Shown: positions 1 through 8,949 of the stretch, one piece after another | How positions within the stretch are numbered: position 1 is the first letter of the stretch | How the letters are laid out: every line of letters starts with the position of its first letter | NCBI RefSeq assembly: GCF_001485215.1 | Contig: NZ_BBWW01000003.1 | Location: forward strand, 1 to 64,000 | Origin: Leptolyngbya sp. NIES-2104 | GTDB lineage: Bacteria > Cyanobacteriota > Cyanobacteriia > Leptolyngbyales > Leptolyngbyaceae | Length of the DNA: 64,000 bases | Direction: 5' to 3' | The notes under the pieces: model-generated | Seen by the model: the letters and a program-made list of their open reading frames with translations, nothing else | Databases searched by the model: none | What the model was told of the DNA's origin: nothing | Translations under genes and position numbers: made by a program

Positions 1-110
1 CGCCGTTTGATTTAACCCGTTGAGCTTCCTCAACAGCTGTAATCTGCGACGCGATCTCGTGTAGGAAAGCCACGCCCACCTCCGATGGCAGACGGGTCGA
101 TCCTCATAGT

Positions 111-680
111 TCATCCCAATTGTTGCAAGGCTTCATTCACCTCAATTAGCTCAAATGCCTCTGGATTGAATGCTCCACCCACCCACTCTCGCATCGATTC
201 ATGCTCTGGATGATTGGGATCGCTCAGCGTTTCTACTAACTCCGTATACCCCCAAGTCCCACCGCAGTCTTCGGGTGGACAGGCTCGCTTCCCGGTGACA
301 CAAACGCTATGACGAGGAAGGTCAGCGGCAGGCAGAATTTTTTCAATCAAGAGTTCATGCTCCCAACTGTCTCCCATATCGTAGGTGTAGCGAAACTTGA
401 ATTTTTCGCCAGCCACAACTCGGTTCAGCTTCATTTTGCGCTCATTCTTCACTTCCCAATCATATTCTGGAGCGGGTTCACCGTACTCCTCACCCTGAAT
501 AAGAAACACGTGCAGATGAGAGTTTGTCCAACCCATTGCGGTTTGAATGATCTCATGGAGATCGCCTAACGTGATGTCGCTGCGAACTTGTACACGTCGC
601 CAGATGGGAGGGCGCAACTCTAGCAGCGTGATCTTAATTTGATAAAGGCTGACAGAAGCTGAGGATTTCCGAGCGGGCAT
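111..680 (-). CDS. Plasmid pRiA4b ORF-3-like protein
   Basis: This is a 189-aa protein that matches the pRiA4b ORF-3-like family from end to end. The visible family features are an N-terminal strand with LRPPIWRRV, the segment AMGWTNSHLHVF, and the central YTYDMGDSWEHEL block. The C-terminal part has the family's CPPEDCGG motif followed by an acidic helical tail. The biochemical role of the family is unknown; members are common on plasmids and in accessory regions. It stands alone, with nothing recognisable in the roughly 100 bases to its left. Confidence 0.9.
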   Translation of the reverse strand: MPARKSSASVSLYQIKITLLELRPPIWRRVQVRSDITLGDLHEIIQTAMGWTNSHLHVFLIQGEEYGEPAPEYDWEVKNERKMKLNRVVAGEKFKFRYTYDMGDSWEHELLIEKILPAADLPRHSVCVTGKRACPPEDCGGTWGYTELVETLSDPNHPEHESMREWVGGAFNPEAFELIEVNEALQQLG

Positions 681-808
681 GGTTGTAAGCCTCTGAGTTC
701 TAATCTCCTAGATTAGTTCACCCGGAAACGCTCAGATGCGGATGCTAACAAAATGCGATCGAGCTTCACTCAATGTAACCTCTCAAATTGTTCCGCTGAT
801 TTCAGCGA

Positions 809-1019
809 TCACTGCCGGGTAAGCGACAATTCACAAATATTTTGCAGTTCCCGTTGAGCCGTGGCACGAATTTCAGGGGGAATGTGGGCATTGATACGAT
901 CGATCACATTGGTCAGTCGGTCTTTGAGTAGAACATCACCGAAGCTTTGACGTTCAGGAGCGCGCTTCAGGCTTGATGTCAAAGTTTCCTTCAGGGCGAT
1001 TAGAGACTGCTCAGACCTC
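809..1019 (-). pseudogene. Remnant of type I restriction subunit HsdR (N-terminal fragment)
   Basis: About 65 residues in one minus-strand frame, just downstream of the toxin gene, resemble the N-terminal region of HsdR, the motor and nuclease subunit of type I restriction enzymes. The key stretch is RQSFGDVLLKDRL followed by VIDRINAHIPPE and a helix. In intact HsdR proteins this region precedes the nuclease core, but here the frame closes after SLTRQ with no PD-ExK nuclease or helicase sequence. No start codon of its own is evident. The match is from memory of the family and the fragment is short, so confidence is moderate. Confidence 0.4.
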
Positions 1020-1430
1020 CCAAGGGTTGACGATCTCAATGCCGCAGTTTGAAAAATCATCGACATTCCGAGTTGCAATTGCAGCTTGATGGGTGCGGCA
1101 GATGGCAGCGATTTGAGCATCCGACTGAGAGATCGGTCTGCCTCGTCTTCGGCGATCGCTGCTAATTGTGGCAAAGTGTTCGGCAGCTTGTGAGTCAAAC
1201 AAAAGAATTTGATTGAGAAATTCTTGGTTAAACGCGGCTTGAGCGGCAGATTGAAGCCGTTGTTTTCGGTTGCCCTCTGGCAGAATGGCAATCCCGTACA
1301 AGATCTCAGCCTGGGTAATCGTGGTTGTGAATAAGCGCTCTCTAGGTTGTGCATCCGCCCACGATTTAACGGTCTGTGAGCCTTGAGGGTTCATCAATTC
1401 AGAGAGAACGTTGGTATCAAGAACGATCAT
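1011..1430 (-). CDS. PIN-domain toxin of a FitB/VapC-type TA pair
   Basis: A 139-aa PIN-domain protein, expected to be a Mg-dependent ribonuclease toxin held inactive by the upstream antitoxin. It starts with MIVLDTNVLSE, whose Asp is the first catalytic acid. The TQAEILYG segment supplies the conserved Glu, and ISQSDAQIAA plus ATRNVDDF supply the C-terminal acids. The chosen start places the first catalytic Asp at residue 5, as is normal for the family. A start four codons further upstream is also open. The gene overlaps the antitoxin by about 14 bases, the usual arrangement for coupled toxin-antitoxin genes. The active-site residues look intact. Confidence 0.88.
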   Translation of the reverse strand: MIVLDTNVLSELMNPQGSQTVKSWADAQPRERLFTTTITQAEILYGIAILPEGNRKQRLQSAAQAAFNQEFLNQILLFDSQAAEHFATISSDRRRRGRPISQSDAQIAAICRTHQAAIATRNVDDFSNCGIEIVNPWEV

Positions 1431-1686
1431 TGTGGTTCTCAAAGTTGGGCGGCGTTCTCATGGGTTCTCTTAGAATTTCAGGAATCTCGAAGTCCTCAAT
1501 GCCGGCAAAGTGCTGTTGGATTGCAGTGGCAAGACCCAGAGTAGCGTTCTGAGGAGATTCTGGAGTGAGGACGCTGGCAAGGATCACAGCGATTTCGTCT
1601 TCGATCGTGCGTCCGTTTTGGCTGGCGCGTTGTTGCAGTCGCTCTGTGAGCTGTGAATCGAGTTGGCTGAGTGTGATTTGGGTCAT
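1417..1686 (-). CDS. FitA-like antitoxin
   Basis: An 89-aa partner of the PIN toxin. The N-terminus MTQITLSQLDSQLTERLQQR followed by A-x-x-NGRTIEDE is the ribbon-helix-helix pattern of FitA-type antitoxins, in which the strand MTQITLSQLD binds operator DNA. The acidic, proline-containing tail would wrap the toxin active site. The frame is open further upstream, but those residues do not look like coding sequence, so the internal ATG before TQITLSQ is preferred. Such pairs usually autoregulate their own promoter. Confidence 0.82.
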   Translation of the reverse strand: MTQITLSQLDSQLTERLQQRASQNGRTIEDEIAVILASVLTPESPQNATLGLATAIQQHFAGIEDFEIPEILREPMRTPPNFENHNDRS

Positions 1687-1981
1687 GGCAGTCGATTCAG
1701 GTTGGGTGGATGGCTCGATTATAAAGGCTATTGAGTGATACGGAGTTTGCCACTCATGAACTGAGGCAAAAGCACGTCGCGGGTTTGGGTCAGGGACGGA
1801 TGCGTTGAAAGCTAAGAGCAATGAATTTTTCAAGCGGTTCGAGAATCGTAAAGAACTTATCTTGAGATCCATCAATTTTGAGTAAAACTATCCTGAGTCA
1901 GAGTGCAATCTGACTCAACTCCTGTGTCAGAAGCTTACTTTATCGGTTCCGGGTGTCCTCACACAGTCGCTGATACCAAGA

Positions 1982-2341
1982 CTACAATTGTTGTAATGCG
2001 ACGGGTCGAAGTGGATGATTGGTCTCTAGTTTGAGCAAGTCTGCGATCGCTTTTCGCTGCATTGACCCACGGCTCAGCAACCTTAACCATAGTGTTTCTA
2101 GCGTTTCTGGCAGTTCGCGAGTGCAGACAATTGTTGTACAGTACACTGGCGGTAGCTCGTAAAGACCTGCGATAGGGCGACAAGACACTGTTGCTCCCCA
2201 TCCTTCCAGTTGTTGATTTGTCATCTGCGGAACGATCACGAGCAACCGTCGATCGCACTTTAACACTTCATCTTCGGACTCATCCTTGTTGTCGATTAGA
2301 GTTTCTTCATCGACCGGAATGATGCTGCTGTTTGGGCGCAT
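1982..2341 (-). CDS. Hypothetical protein, possibly Rpn-family C-terminal remnant
   Basis: A 119-aa frame that starts 3 to 4 bases from the left end of the adjacent insertion element. The segment ETLWLRLLSRGSMQRKAIADL resembles the C-terminal part of cyanobacterial Rpn-like PD-(D/E)xK (putative transposase/nuclease) proteins. No nuclease core is visible. It may be a 5'-truncated remnant left by the insertion, or a short orphan gene. The function is not known. Confidence 0.4.
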   Translation of the reverse strand: MRPNSSIIPVDEETLIDNKDESEDEVLKCDRRLLVIVPQMTNQQLEGWGATVSCRPIAGLYELPPVYCTTIVCTRELPETLETLWLRLLSRGSMQRKAIADLLKLETNHPLRPVALQQL

Positions 2342-3850
2342 CTATTAGTTGGGGGAGTACAACGAAAGCGATAAATTTTCATTAGAGAACAAAGAGTCAA
2401 ATCGCTGATTCGTCCAAGCTAACCGGAGATGAAGCAGATGGTTGAATCCGTCTTCACTCCATCGCATCCCTGCTCCCTTAAAGCGCTGTTGAATCATCCA
2501 TTTACAAGCACTCTCAACCATGCCACTGCCAATGGGCAAGCCCATCTGCTTAAAGGAGCGATACTGAATGTGGTCAAGGTGGAGCTTTAAGTAATCTCGC
2601 ACTTGGCGCAAAATTGGTTTGGTTGCTTCGGCAGTATTCTTAGACTTGCTCAACCAGTCGAGTTCTTTAATAATACCTTTGCCGAATCCGTGGCGCAACC
2701 GATGACGTAAGCTAGCAAACCACTGCTGAGGCGTTCTGTGTGGATTGCCATCTTGATAGACGCTTGCTGCTTGCCACAAATGTTGTGCCGCATGATAGAA
2801 ATCTAAAATACCAACAGCCCCAATCGGCGCAAAGCATTCGCGGTAGAGTCGCCAAAAGCCCCGTGCACCATCGGAGATCCAAACGACTTGTGAGGCTGTG
2901 ATCATCCCCTGCTTGAGTGCTTCGAGTTGAAGACGAGGTTTTAAGTGATTAATGTCTCCGAGGCTTGCCACAACGCGCCTCTGGTGTAATTGCGTTCTCG
3001 TTGCCTCTGTTCTAGTCTGATAGTTGCCGAGACGAGCTAAGAGCGCGACTTTCACCTCTCGCCATACAATTTTGCCTTTCGGGGTCTTAGCCTGTGGGCG
3101 AAACGGGACTGTGACCCCATCAGCAGCAATCATCAAAGGCATCGTTAAGAGCGGTGCATCTAGCGTTTCTGTTTGAATTGGCTGTCCCTCGCCTAACTGC
3201 TGAAGTTGCAATTCCAAGTTTTCGTTAGCTTGTTGTCCAGCAGATTGCACCCAGTTCCAAATCGTATCATCACTGACTTGAATGCCACTCAACTGCTGAA
3301 GCATCCAAGCGGTAAGTTCAAAGGGCAAACATACTGCTAGCAAACATCCGAGTCGCATTAACTCGACTGATGTTTGTTGATAAGCATTAATGCCAAGAAC
3401 CTGATCAAAAGGAGTACTCTGGCTGCCTCGACACCTACGAGGGCAGCGTCCAACTCGACGTTTCCACTCGACCCAACCAACTAAGGTAAGAATTCGGCGG
3501 TTGGCAAATCCTTTGCTCACCAATCGAGCTTGGCAGACAGGGCAAGCCTGCCATTCAACTGAAATAGCAGCTTGCTCCTGTAGTTGATGTTCTAGGATTG
3601 TTCTAGCTAACCAAATTCCCATTTGCCAAGCAACTAGCACCTGTTCAACCAATGTTACCTTAGCCTTGAGAATGTTGCATAACTGTTGCCAATCCGGGTC
3701 ATCTGGCAGCAGTTGTTCAATTGAACCTTGCATAGAAGTCATTTTGATTGCTCCTAATCATTTAGATTGGTAGCGATGGATTTAGGCAACCTGAAAGGTT
3801 GTAATTTGCTCATCAACTTGGTTGTACTTCAATCAACTTAAGCCTATTAG
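2342..3850. mobile_element. ISKra4-type insertion sequence
   Basis: The element encloses the transposase gene at 2345-3742. Imperfect inverted repeats are visible: AGTTGGGGGAGTACAAC at 2347-2363, and the complement of 3821-3838, which reads AGTTGATTGAAGTACAAC. A 7-bp direct repeat CTATTAG occurs at 2342-2348 and 3844-3850 and could be a target duplication. The left copy partly overlaps the inverted repeat, so the exact ends are uncertain. The element lies between the Rpn-like fragment and the broken SnoaL-like gene. Confidence 0.65.
2345..3742 (-). CDS. ISKra4 family transposase
   Basis: A 465-aa transposase. The N-terminal part carries a zinc-binding pattern (CPVCQARL, then GRCPRRC). The middle region has SDDTIWNWVQ. 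The catalytic DDE region begins at LMIAADGVTVPFRP and continues through WISDGARGFW and ILDFYHAAQHLW, with the terminal Glu in GSGMVESACKWMIQQR. These blocks are characteristic of ISKra4-type enzymes. No frameshift or stop is visible, so the enzyme could be active. Confidence 0.88.
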   Translation of the reverse strand: MTSMQGSIEQLLPDDPDWQQLCNILKAKVTLVEQVLVAWQMGIWLARTILEHQLQEQAAISVEWQACPVCQARLVSKGFANRRILTLVGWVEWKRRVGRCPRRCRGSQSTPFDQVLGINAYQQTSVELMRLGCLLAVCLPFELTAWMLQQLSGIQVSDDTIWNWVQSAGQQANENLELQLQQLGEGQPIQTETLDAPLLTMPLMIAADGVTVPFRPQAKTPKGKIVWREVKVALLARLGNYQTRTEATRTQLHQRRVVASLGDINHLKPRLQLEALKQGMITASQVVWISDGARGFWRLYRECFAPIGAVGILDFYHAAQHLWQAASVYQDGNPHRTPQQWFASLRHRLRHGFGKGIIKELDWLSKSKNTAEATKPILRQVRDYLKLHLDHIQYRSFKQMGLPIGSGMVESACKWMIQQRFKGAGMRWSEDGFNHLLHLRLAWTNQRFDSLFSNENLSLSLYSPN

Positions 3851-3852
3851 AA

Positions 3853-3873
3853 CTAGCTCTGGAAAAGAGCTAG
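3853..3873 (-). terminator. Stem-loop downstream of the SnoaL-like gene
   Basis: A perfect 8-bp inverted repeat (CTAGCTCT, 5-base loop, AGAGCTAG) lies 25 bases past the original end of the SnoaL-like gene. It lacks a clear U-run, so it may be a weak terminator or a processing hairpin. Confidence 0.35.
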
Positions 3874-3897
3874 AGAGATTGTTTGACCTGACATTGA

Positions 3898-4431
3898 TTA
3901 ATGATTCTCAGATGCCCCACGTCCCCAACATTCGCGCTCCGCCACATCGGGCATGAACGTAGCGTTGACTGCGAATTGGTCATACACTCGTTGGTAAATG
4001 CGCCACTGAGCATCGGTCTTGCGTAGACTGTCAATCACAACGGCATGTCCAATGATTCGGGGTAGGCTAGAGTCTTCGCGCCCTTAGGTGTTGAATAACT
4101 CTATACTGATCAGGTAGCTCGCCGCCTCCGCCTCATTATCGCCAACTCGCCGTGTCACGATGTTGAGTGCGTGATGCCGTTTCCCATCGAAACCAACTGA
4201 GAATTTCTGAAGAAAAGCGATGAATGCCTCCAACCCTTCCGTGTTGCCTGCTGGATGAATCTGTACAAAATCTTCAGTGCAAATTTGGTGTAGCGCGTCG
4301 TAATCGCGTGTGTCTTCGACCAGGTACACTCTTGTAACCAATTCGTGAATTTCAATTCGGTCTGCGGCATCTAGAGGTGTCGCACTCAACGGCTTGACAA
4401 ATCGGTCTGGAATATTAGTGCGTTCGTGCAT
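3898..4431 (-). pseudogene. SnoaL-like/NTF2-fold gene broken by one in-frame TAA
   Basis: The first 115 codons (4084-4431) encode an NTF2-fold protein of the SnoaL-like type: IEIHELVTRVYLVEDTRDYDALHQICTED motifs, then a HHALNIV strand. A TAA at 4084-4086 stops it, yet the same frame continues for another 61 codons without a break (GREDSS, RIIGHAVVIDSLRK, WRIYQRVYDQF) to a natural stop at 3898. The residues after the stop are the expected last strands of the fold, so the original protein was about 177 aa. This is a single nonsense mutation in an otherwise intact gene. The substrate is unknown; the family includes polyketide cyclases, isomerases and dehydratases. Confidence 0.8.
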
Positions 4432-4466
4432 GACAAGTTTACTCCTGTATTATCAGTAGGGTTAAT

Positions 4467-5528
4467 CTAAGTACAGGACAAAAATTGTAGAACTTGCATA
4501 AACTCGCTCATCTTTTCATTCAAGTTGAGTACAATGTGACGGAGATGATCGAAGCCATAGCGAAAGATACTTTTGGCTTTGCGACCATGCTCTTTGAGCT
4601 TGAGCGGTGTGTGTTGATGCAACCACTCTCCAACTAAGAACGCCCAGCACAAGGCTAATGAGAGCAGCGCGAGTAGCTTGCTCAATCGCTCGGCATCGGT
4701 CAGGTGGGTCGATTCCAAGCAGAAGCCACGGGTCTTGAAAATGCCGAATAGCGTTTCAATTGCCCAACGCTTGGCGTAATCGGCAATCGCAGACTTGGGA
4801 GCGCTTTGAGTGGCAACGACAAGGAGTTCGCCATCGGCTAAACGGGTTGCCGCAATGTAAACCCAATGTCCCCACAGACGACGCTTGTGCCGCAGAATCT
4901 TCGTCTGACCGATTTGCACATCAGCAAAGAGAGTCCGAACCTTGCGACTGATGCGACCATCACTAAGCTTGTGATTTTCGCGAATCCGAATGCGAAATCG
5001 GGTGAGGGGGTCTTGCAAGAGATAGCCAAACCAAGCTTTGCCGATAAACTCTCGGTCTGCGGTGAGACAGGCAACTTCGCGATCTCCAAAGCGTTCAAGA
5101 AACTGATTGAACAGTTCCATGCGTTCAGTACTGTTTGAGTTGCCTCGCTTATCGAGACAACACCAGACCAATGGAAATGCGACTCCGTCATGGACGACTC
5201 CCAGCATCAGGATGTTGAACACACAAGTGCCAAACTGCCAATCGGTTCGGTCTATCGATAGCACCCACGGTTCTGGAATTGCCATCAGGGCGACAACGGC
5301 TTGGGCGATCTCGACATAGTCCATCTCGTAGTCTCGAAAAAACCGTTGCAGTCGCTTGTAATGAGAATCTGTCTGAGTCTTGCCACTGAAGGCAGTTGAG
5401 AGTTCGCTAAAGTTGACAGTCTTGACCCGAAACAACGCAATCAGAAAGGCGGCAACAAAGCTCAATCTTGCACCGTGCCAAGCGAGGTGGGGACGCAATT
5501 TTTCTCGAAGTGCAGTAACCCGATTCAT
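4467..5528 (-). CDS. IS4 family transposase
   Basis: A 353-aa DDE transposase. Catalytic blocks visible are LSIDRTDWQFG (first Asp), CLTADREFIG (second Asp) and the YAKRWAIETLFGIFKTRGF block, which carries the IS4 Y-(2)-R-(3)-E-(6)-K signature. The methionine before NRVTALREKL is preferred as start because the upstream residues overlap the terminal repeat region. The reading frame is complete. Confidence 0.87.
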   Translation of the reverse strand: MNRVTALREKLRPHLAWHGARLSFVAAFLIALFRVKTVNFSELSTAFSGKTQTDSHYKRLQRFFRDYEMDYVEIAQAVVALMAIPEPWVLSIDRTDWQFGTCVFNILMLGVVHDGVAFPLVWCCLDKRGNSNSTERMELFNQFLERFGDREVACLTADREFIGKAWFGYLLQDPLTRFRIRIRENHKLSDGRISRKVRTLFADVQIGQTKILRHKRRLWGHWVYIAATRLADGELLVVATQSAPKSAIADYAKRWAIETLFGIFKTRGFCLESTHLTDAERLSKLLALLSLALCWAFLVGEWLHQHTPLKLKEHGRKAKSIFRYGFDHLRHIVLNLNEKMSEFMQVLQFLSCT

Positions 5529-5610
5529 AGGGGTTTCGTGTTTTGGAATGTGGTAATTCTCATGAAATCCCGCCCCGTCAACTATTTGCAAGTTTTTGTC
5601 CCGTACTTAG
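4467..5610. mobile_element. IS4-type insertion sequence with intact inverted ends
   Basis: A 1144-bp element. The left end CTAAGTACAGGACAAAAAT at 4467 matches the complement of the right end CTAAGTACGGGACAAAAAC at 5610 with very few mismatches. The transposase stop codon (TAG) lies inside the left repeat. The flanks (ttaat and gaatt) do not form a clear target duplication, which could mean later rearrangement. It sits just upstream of the broken SnoaL-like gene and may have removed its promoter. Confidence 0.82.
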
Positions 5611-5757
5611 GAATTCTCCATACAACGAGTTGCACAATTTTTCGAGATGCTTCGCAGAATTCCTGCAAAAGATATTCTATTAGAAAATTTGCTTTGCAGA
5701 ATTCTGAGGGATCGCTGCATAAAGAGATTATAGAAGAACCCACTAAACAAATAGGAG

Positions 5758-5935
5758 GTGTTGCTAGGTCTCAAATGTCTATTACTAGAAACTCACGGAG
5801 TATCAGTCACAGTCCTAGAAGTACGCGATCGCACTGTTGGTCGCGTTCATACTCTAGACGACGTTCCTGTCACCGAAGGGGGAGAACAGGGATTTAATGA
5901 GTTGCTTGCAAATGCCCGTGAAGTCGGTAAATCAG
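5758..5935 (+). pseudogene. Remnant of a flavin amine oxidase N-terminus
   Basis: The translated fragment LLLETHGVSVTVLEVRDRTVGRVHTLD followed by EGGEQGFNELLANAREVG lines up with the FAD-binding region of the full amine oxidase gene at 12989-14434 (LLEAQGLKVTVLEARDRVGGRVHTLD, AGGQGF). The essential GG pair has become TVG and nothing follows beyond about 60 residues. The DNA in front of it also resembles the DNA in front of the intact gene (gctgcataaagagatta in both), so the fragment comes from a duplication that included the promoter region. Confidence 0.75.
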
Positions 5936-6140
5936 CACCGAAGTTCTGGCGCGCGTCAGCTCGTAAAGTGCATTCCTGACCTGGGTATTTTACGAATTCA
6001 TTAGAATAGGCATTTCGGCACTTATTGTTCAAAAACTGTGTCTAAATCATAAAGCAGCGTTGAACTTCAAATTAATTATCAGGGTATTTTTCATTCTGCA
6101 ATACTTTCACGTTAGCAAATCTTTTACAAGAAGACAAAAA

Positions 6141-7292
6141 ATGAAACAACAACAGGGATCGACGAATCCCAAAGCAAATCGGCGAATGCGGGTCGGGGCA
6201 ATGACAAAAGTGATGCTGGTTGGTGCGATCGCGCTTGTCTGTATTAATCGAGCTGTTGCAGGAAGTGAAGCCAACCCAGTATCCGCACACCTGCGGCAAC
6301 CGTCAGCAGAAGCTAAGCAAGATTTGGGCGTTGCGGGTCAGGAGCAGAAAGCTGATGGCGTGAAATTGCAAAATAGCTGGAATTCTGCTTCTGTGTATGT
6401 CCTCGGCTTTAGCCCAGATGGACAAATTATCGCCTCTGGGGGTGAGATGAATGGCACCGTCAAACTGTGGAATCGAGACGGCACATTGATCAAGACGCTG
6501 AAGGGACATACTTGGGCTGTGAAAAGTATTAGCTTCAGCCCGGATGGACAAACACTCGCCTCTGCAAGTGAGGATGATACGATCAAACTGTGGAATCGAG
6601 ACGGCACAGTGATTAAGACGTTGAAAGGACATACTGACGCTGTGAGAAGTGTCAGCTTCAGCCCGGATGGACAAATACTCGCCTCTGGAGGCGATGATGA
6701 GGATAATACGATCAAGCTGTGGAAGCGAGACGGCACACTAATTAAGACATTGAAGGGACATACTCAAGGGTTGAGAAGTGTCAGCTTCAGCCCAGATGGA
6801 CAAACACTCGCCTCTGGAAGTCAAGATAGCACGATCAAGTTGTGGAAGCGCGATGGCACACTGATCACTACGATCGACAACCGCGTAGATGCTGTAGAGG
6901 GTGACAACGTTCGTTTGGCTCGTGTGTTCAGTGTGAGCTTCAGCCCGGACGGACAGATTATCGCCTCTGGGAGTAATGGGGGTGCGGTCAAGCTATGGAA
7001 GCGAGACGGAACGCTGATTACTGCACTAAAGGCACACAAGAGTTTGGTGACTAATGTGAGTTTCAGTCCGAATGGACAAATCTTCGCCTCCAGTTCTACA
7101 GATAGCGCCATCAAGCTATGGAGGCGAGACGGAACGCTGATCACCACGCTGAGTCCAGTCAGTTTTATTGTATCGGGTCTAAGTTTCAGCCCAAATGGAG
7201 AATTTCTCGCCTCTGGTAGTAATTTCGCTGAGTCGTTTGGTGAACGATCGGTTAATCTGTGGGATTTGAGCGGGATTAGGTTGCAAAGATAA
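6141..7292 (+). CDS. Membrane-anchored or secreted WD40 repeat protein
   Basis: A 383-aa protein with an N-terminal basic stretch and one hydrophobic segment (MLVGAIALVCINRAVAG), then about seven WD40 repeats of the form SFSPDGQ-x-LASGS-x-D-x-TIKLW-x-RDGTLI-x-TLKGH. WD40 propellers are protein-binding scaffolds, and this one would face the outside of the cytoplasmic membrane. The ATG at 6141 is preferred because its first residues (MKQQQGSTNPKA) match the start of a second small protein at 15698 (MKRQQRSTNHKA). The repeats are nearly identical at the DNA level, which suggests recent expansion. No fused enzyme domain is present. Confidence 0.85.
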   Translation: MKQQQGSTNPKANRRMRVGAMTKVMLVGAIALVCINRAVAGSEANPVSAHLRQPSAEAKQDLGVAGQEQKADGVKLQNSWNSASVYVLGFSPDGQIIASGGEMNGTVKLWNRDGTLIKTLKGHTWAVKSISFSPDGQTLASASEDDTIKLWNRDGTVIKTLKGHTDAVRSVSFSPDGQILASGGDDEDNTIKLWKRDGTLIKTLKGHTQGLRSVSFSPDGQTLASGSQDSTIKLWKRDGTLITTIDNRVDAVEGDNVRLARVFSVSFSPDGQIIASGSNGGAVKLWKRDGTLITALKAHKSLVTNVSFSPNGQIFASSSTDSAIKLWRRDGTLITTLSPVSFIVSGLSFSPNGEFLASGSNFAESFGERSVNLWDLSGIRLQR

Positions 7293-7652
7293 CGGAATGA
7301 GCGGAGCTAATTTTCTGCTAACTCGATCTAAAGAGCTTCTCAAAATACTTTAATCAAAAGCTTTGAAAGCAGTGAGAAAAGACGATGTGGGCTGTTTTGC
7401 TCCGCTGCTTCGTCGTCCCTTCTACGAACTGAACAATGCTAGAATTGCACCCTTTACGTGCTTGTTTGCAAAGAACAAATCGTTAACGATTCAAGCCAAA
7501 ACGCTTGCCAAATTGTCGAACGATTGGCTATTTCAGACCTTCGCCCGAAGAAGTTCCGAAGCTTGCAGATAGAGAGTATGTACCTTGAGTAAGACAATGA
7601 GCCTCGTTCAGTTTGCTAACCTGATTGAATTCTGCTGCAACCGGAGAAAGTG
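7293..7652. other. Intergenic region with a palindromic motif
   Basis: No convincing gene is seen in these 360 bases. A near-palindromic 21-mer starting TTCGCCCGAAGAAG at 7541 recurs in inverted orientation at about 12590 (19 to 20 matching bases), upstream of the inverted, deleted copy of the following gene. A good ribosome site (GGAGAAAG) ends the region. Confidence 0.5.
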
Positions 7653-8855
7653 ATGTCAATTCAAACCGCAACATTGACCTGGGAGCAATTATTAGAACTT
7701 GCTCAAAGTCATACTGCTGCGCGACGGGTTCGTAGACCTGGACAATTACCGTCTACTGTACCGATTCCAAGCAGCTTGTCTCAACTACCTCCAGGAACTT
7801 CCCCGCCTGTTGTGTTCTATCGTGACGCGAATTCTTGGTGTCCGTTCTGTGAGCGGGTATGGTTTGCGCTAGAAGAAAAGAAAATTCCGTTTTCCACTGA
7901 ATTTATTGACTTAAATCACAAGCCGAAATGGTACACCGACCTCGTTCCATCAGGGCTTGTTCCCGCTATTGAAATCAGTGACACGATCGTATGTGAATCA
8001 AAAGACATCCTGCTGGCGTTAGAGTCACAGTTTCAAGATTCACCCCTGCTGCCAATTGATCCCGAAGAAAACAGCGTTGCATATCAGATGATCGAAGATG
8101 CTGAAACGAACGGAGCAAAAGAACTCGGCTACAAATTCATGATGGGAATGAGCGATGATTCTACAGGCGCACAAGCGGCTTTTGAAGCAAAGCTAGACGA
8201 CCTAGAGCAAGCTTTAGCAAACTATCCGGGTTCCTACTTTCTGAGTACCTTTAGCTTGGTAGACATTTTGTATGCTCCGCATCTTGATCGACTTGCGGCA
8301 GGTCTACCTGTGTATCGAAACTATCACATCAAAGGCAATCCCCGCTTTCCCAATCTCAATGCTTGGTTTGCTACCTTAGATCAACGTTCTGCTTTTCAAC
8401 GGGTCAAAACAGATGCAACGACATTTAATCTTGTTCTGCGTCGGATTTGGGGCATTGAGTCGATCGCACCGCCATTACCAATCGATTCGATGGAAAGTGA
8501 AGTGATGCACTACCGGGCAGAAGCAGCAGAACGATTAAGCGACAATCGCGAAGCTGCGATCGCCGATATTTTTAAGAATTCTGGCGTACAAGCGCTAGAG
8601 GGTGATGCTCCGATTGTAAAAAACGCGATCGAGGCACATCTCAAGCTGCTGGCAGCCTATTTGCTCGATCGCAATACTTTGCTACCGTGGGGGCGAGTCG
8701 GGGGAAAAGAAAACTTTGATTCAGTTGCGGCGGCTGTCGGTGCAATTACACTTGCTTATGTGAGAAATCGAATTTGTGCGCCGCGTGATATGAGTGCAGG
8801 CGCAGCTACCGCATTTCGATCAAGTGTCGATCATCTGTTGACAGCAATCTATTAG
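7653..8855 (+). CDS. Glutathione S-transferase-like protein, long form
   Basis: A 400-aa protein. Residues about 50-130 form a thioredoxin-fold glutathione transferase N-domain with a CPFC redox motif (DANSWCPFCERVW), the cis-proline strand GLVPAIE and the ESKDILLALE segment that binds glutathione. An all-helical C-domain follows. The last 130 residues, ending in LLPWGRVGG and CAPRDMSAGAATAFR, are an extension not usual in ordinary GSTs. ATG at 7653 is chosen over the GTG one codon earlier because GGAGA lies at good spacing. A copy missing about 270 internal residues is found in inverted orientation at 12124-12516. Confidence 0.85.
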   Translation: MSIQTATLTWEQLLELAQSHTAARRVRRPGQLPSTVPIPSSLSQLPPGTSPPVVFYRDANSWCPFCERVWFALEEKKIPFSTEFIDLNHKPKWYTDLVPSGLVPAIEISDTIVCESKDILLALESQFQDSPLLPIDPEENSVAYQMIEDAETNGAKELGYKFMMGMSDDSTGAQAAFEAKLDDLEQALANYPGSYFLSTFSLVDILYAPHLDRLAAGLPVYRNYHIKGNPRFPNLNAWFATLDQRSAFQRVKTDATTFNLVLRRIWGIESIAPPLPIDSMESEVMHYRAEAAERLSDNREAAIADIFKNSGVQALEGDAPIVKNAIEAHLKLLAAYLLDRNTLLPWGRVGGKENFDSVAAAVGAITLAYVRNRICAPRDMSAGAATAFRSSVDHLLTAIY

Positions 8856-8949
8856 AAATATTAAATCAGCGATCAATTAGGAACATTCAACCGATTGAAG
8901 CTGTTGGGTAAGCCATGTATTCTTAGACTAGCAACGGGAGAATTGTTCA

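Noticed and set aside
1-110. Possible minus-strand gene running off the left edge
   Set aside because: A short open stretch (VAFLHEIASQITAVEEAQ) is present, but it is too short to support a call.
7363-7572. A 69-codon frame after the WD40 gene
   Set aside because: No ribosome site and no protein-like pattern; it contains the palindromic motif shared with 12590.
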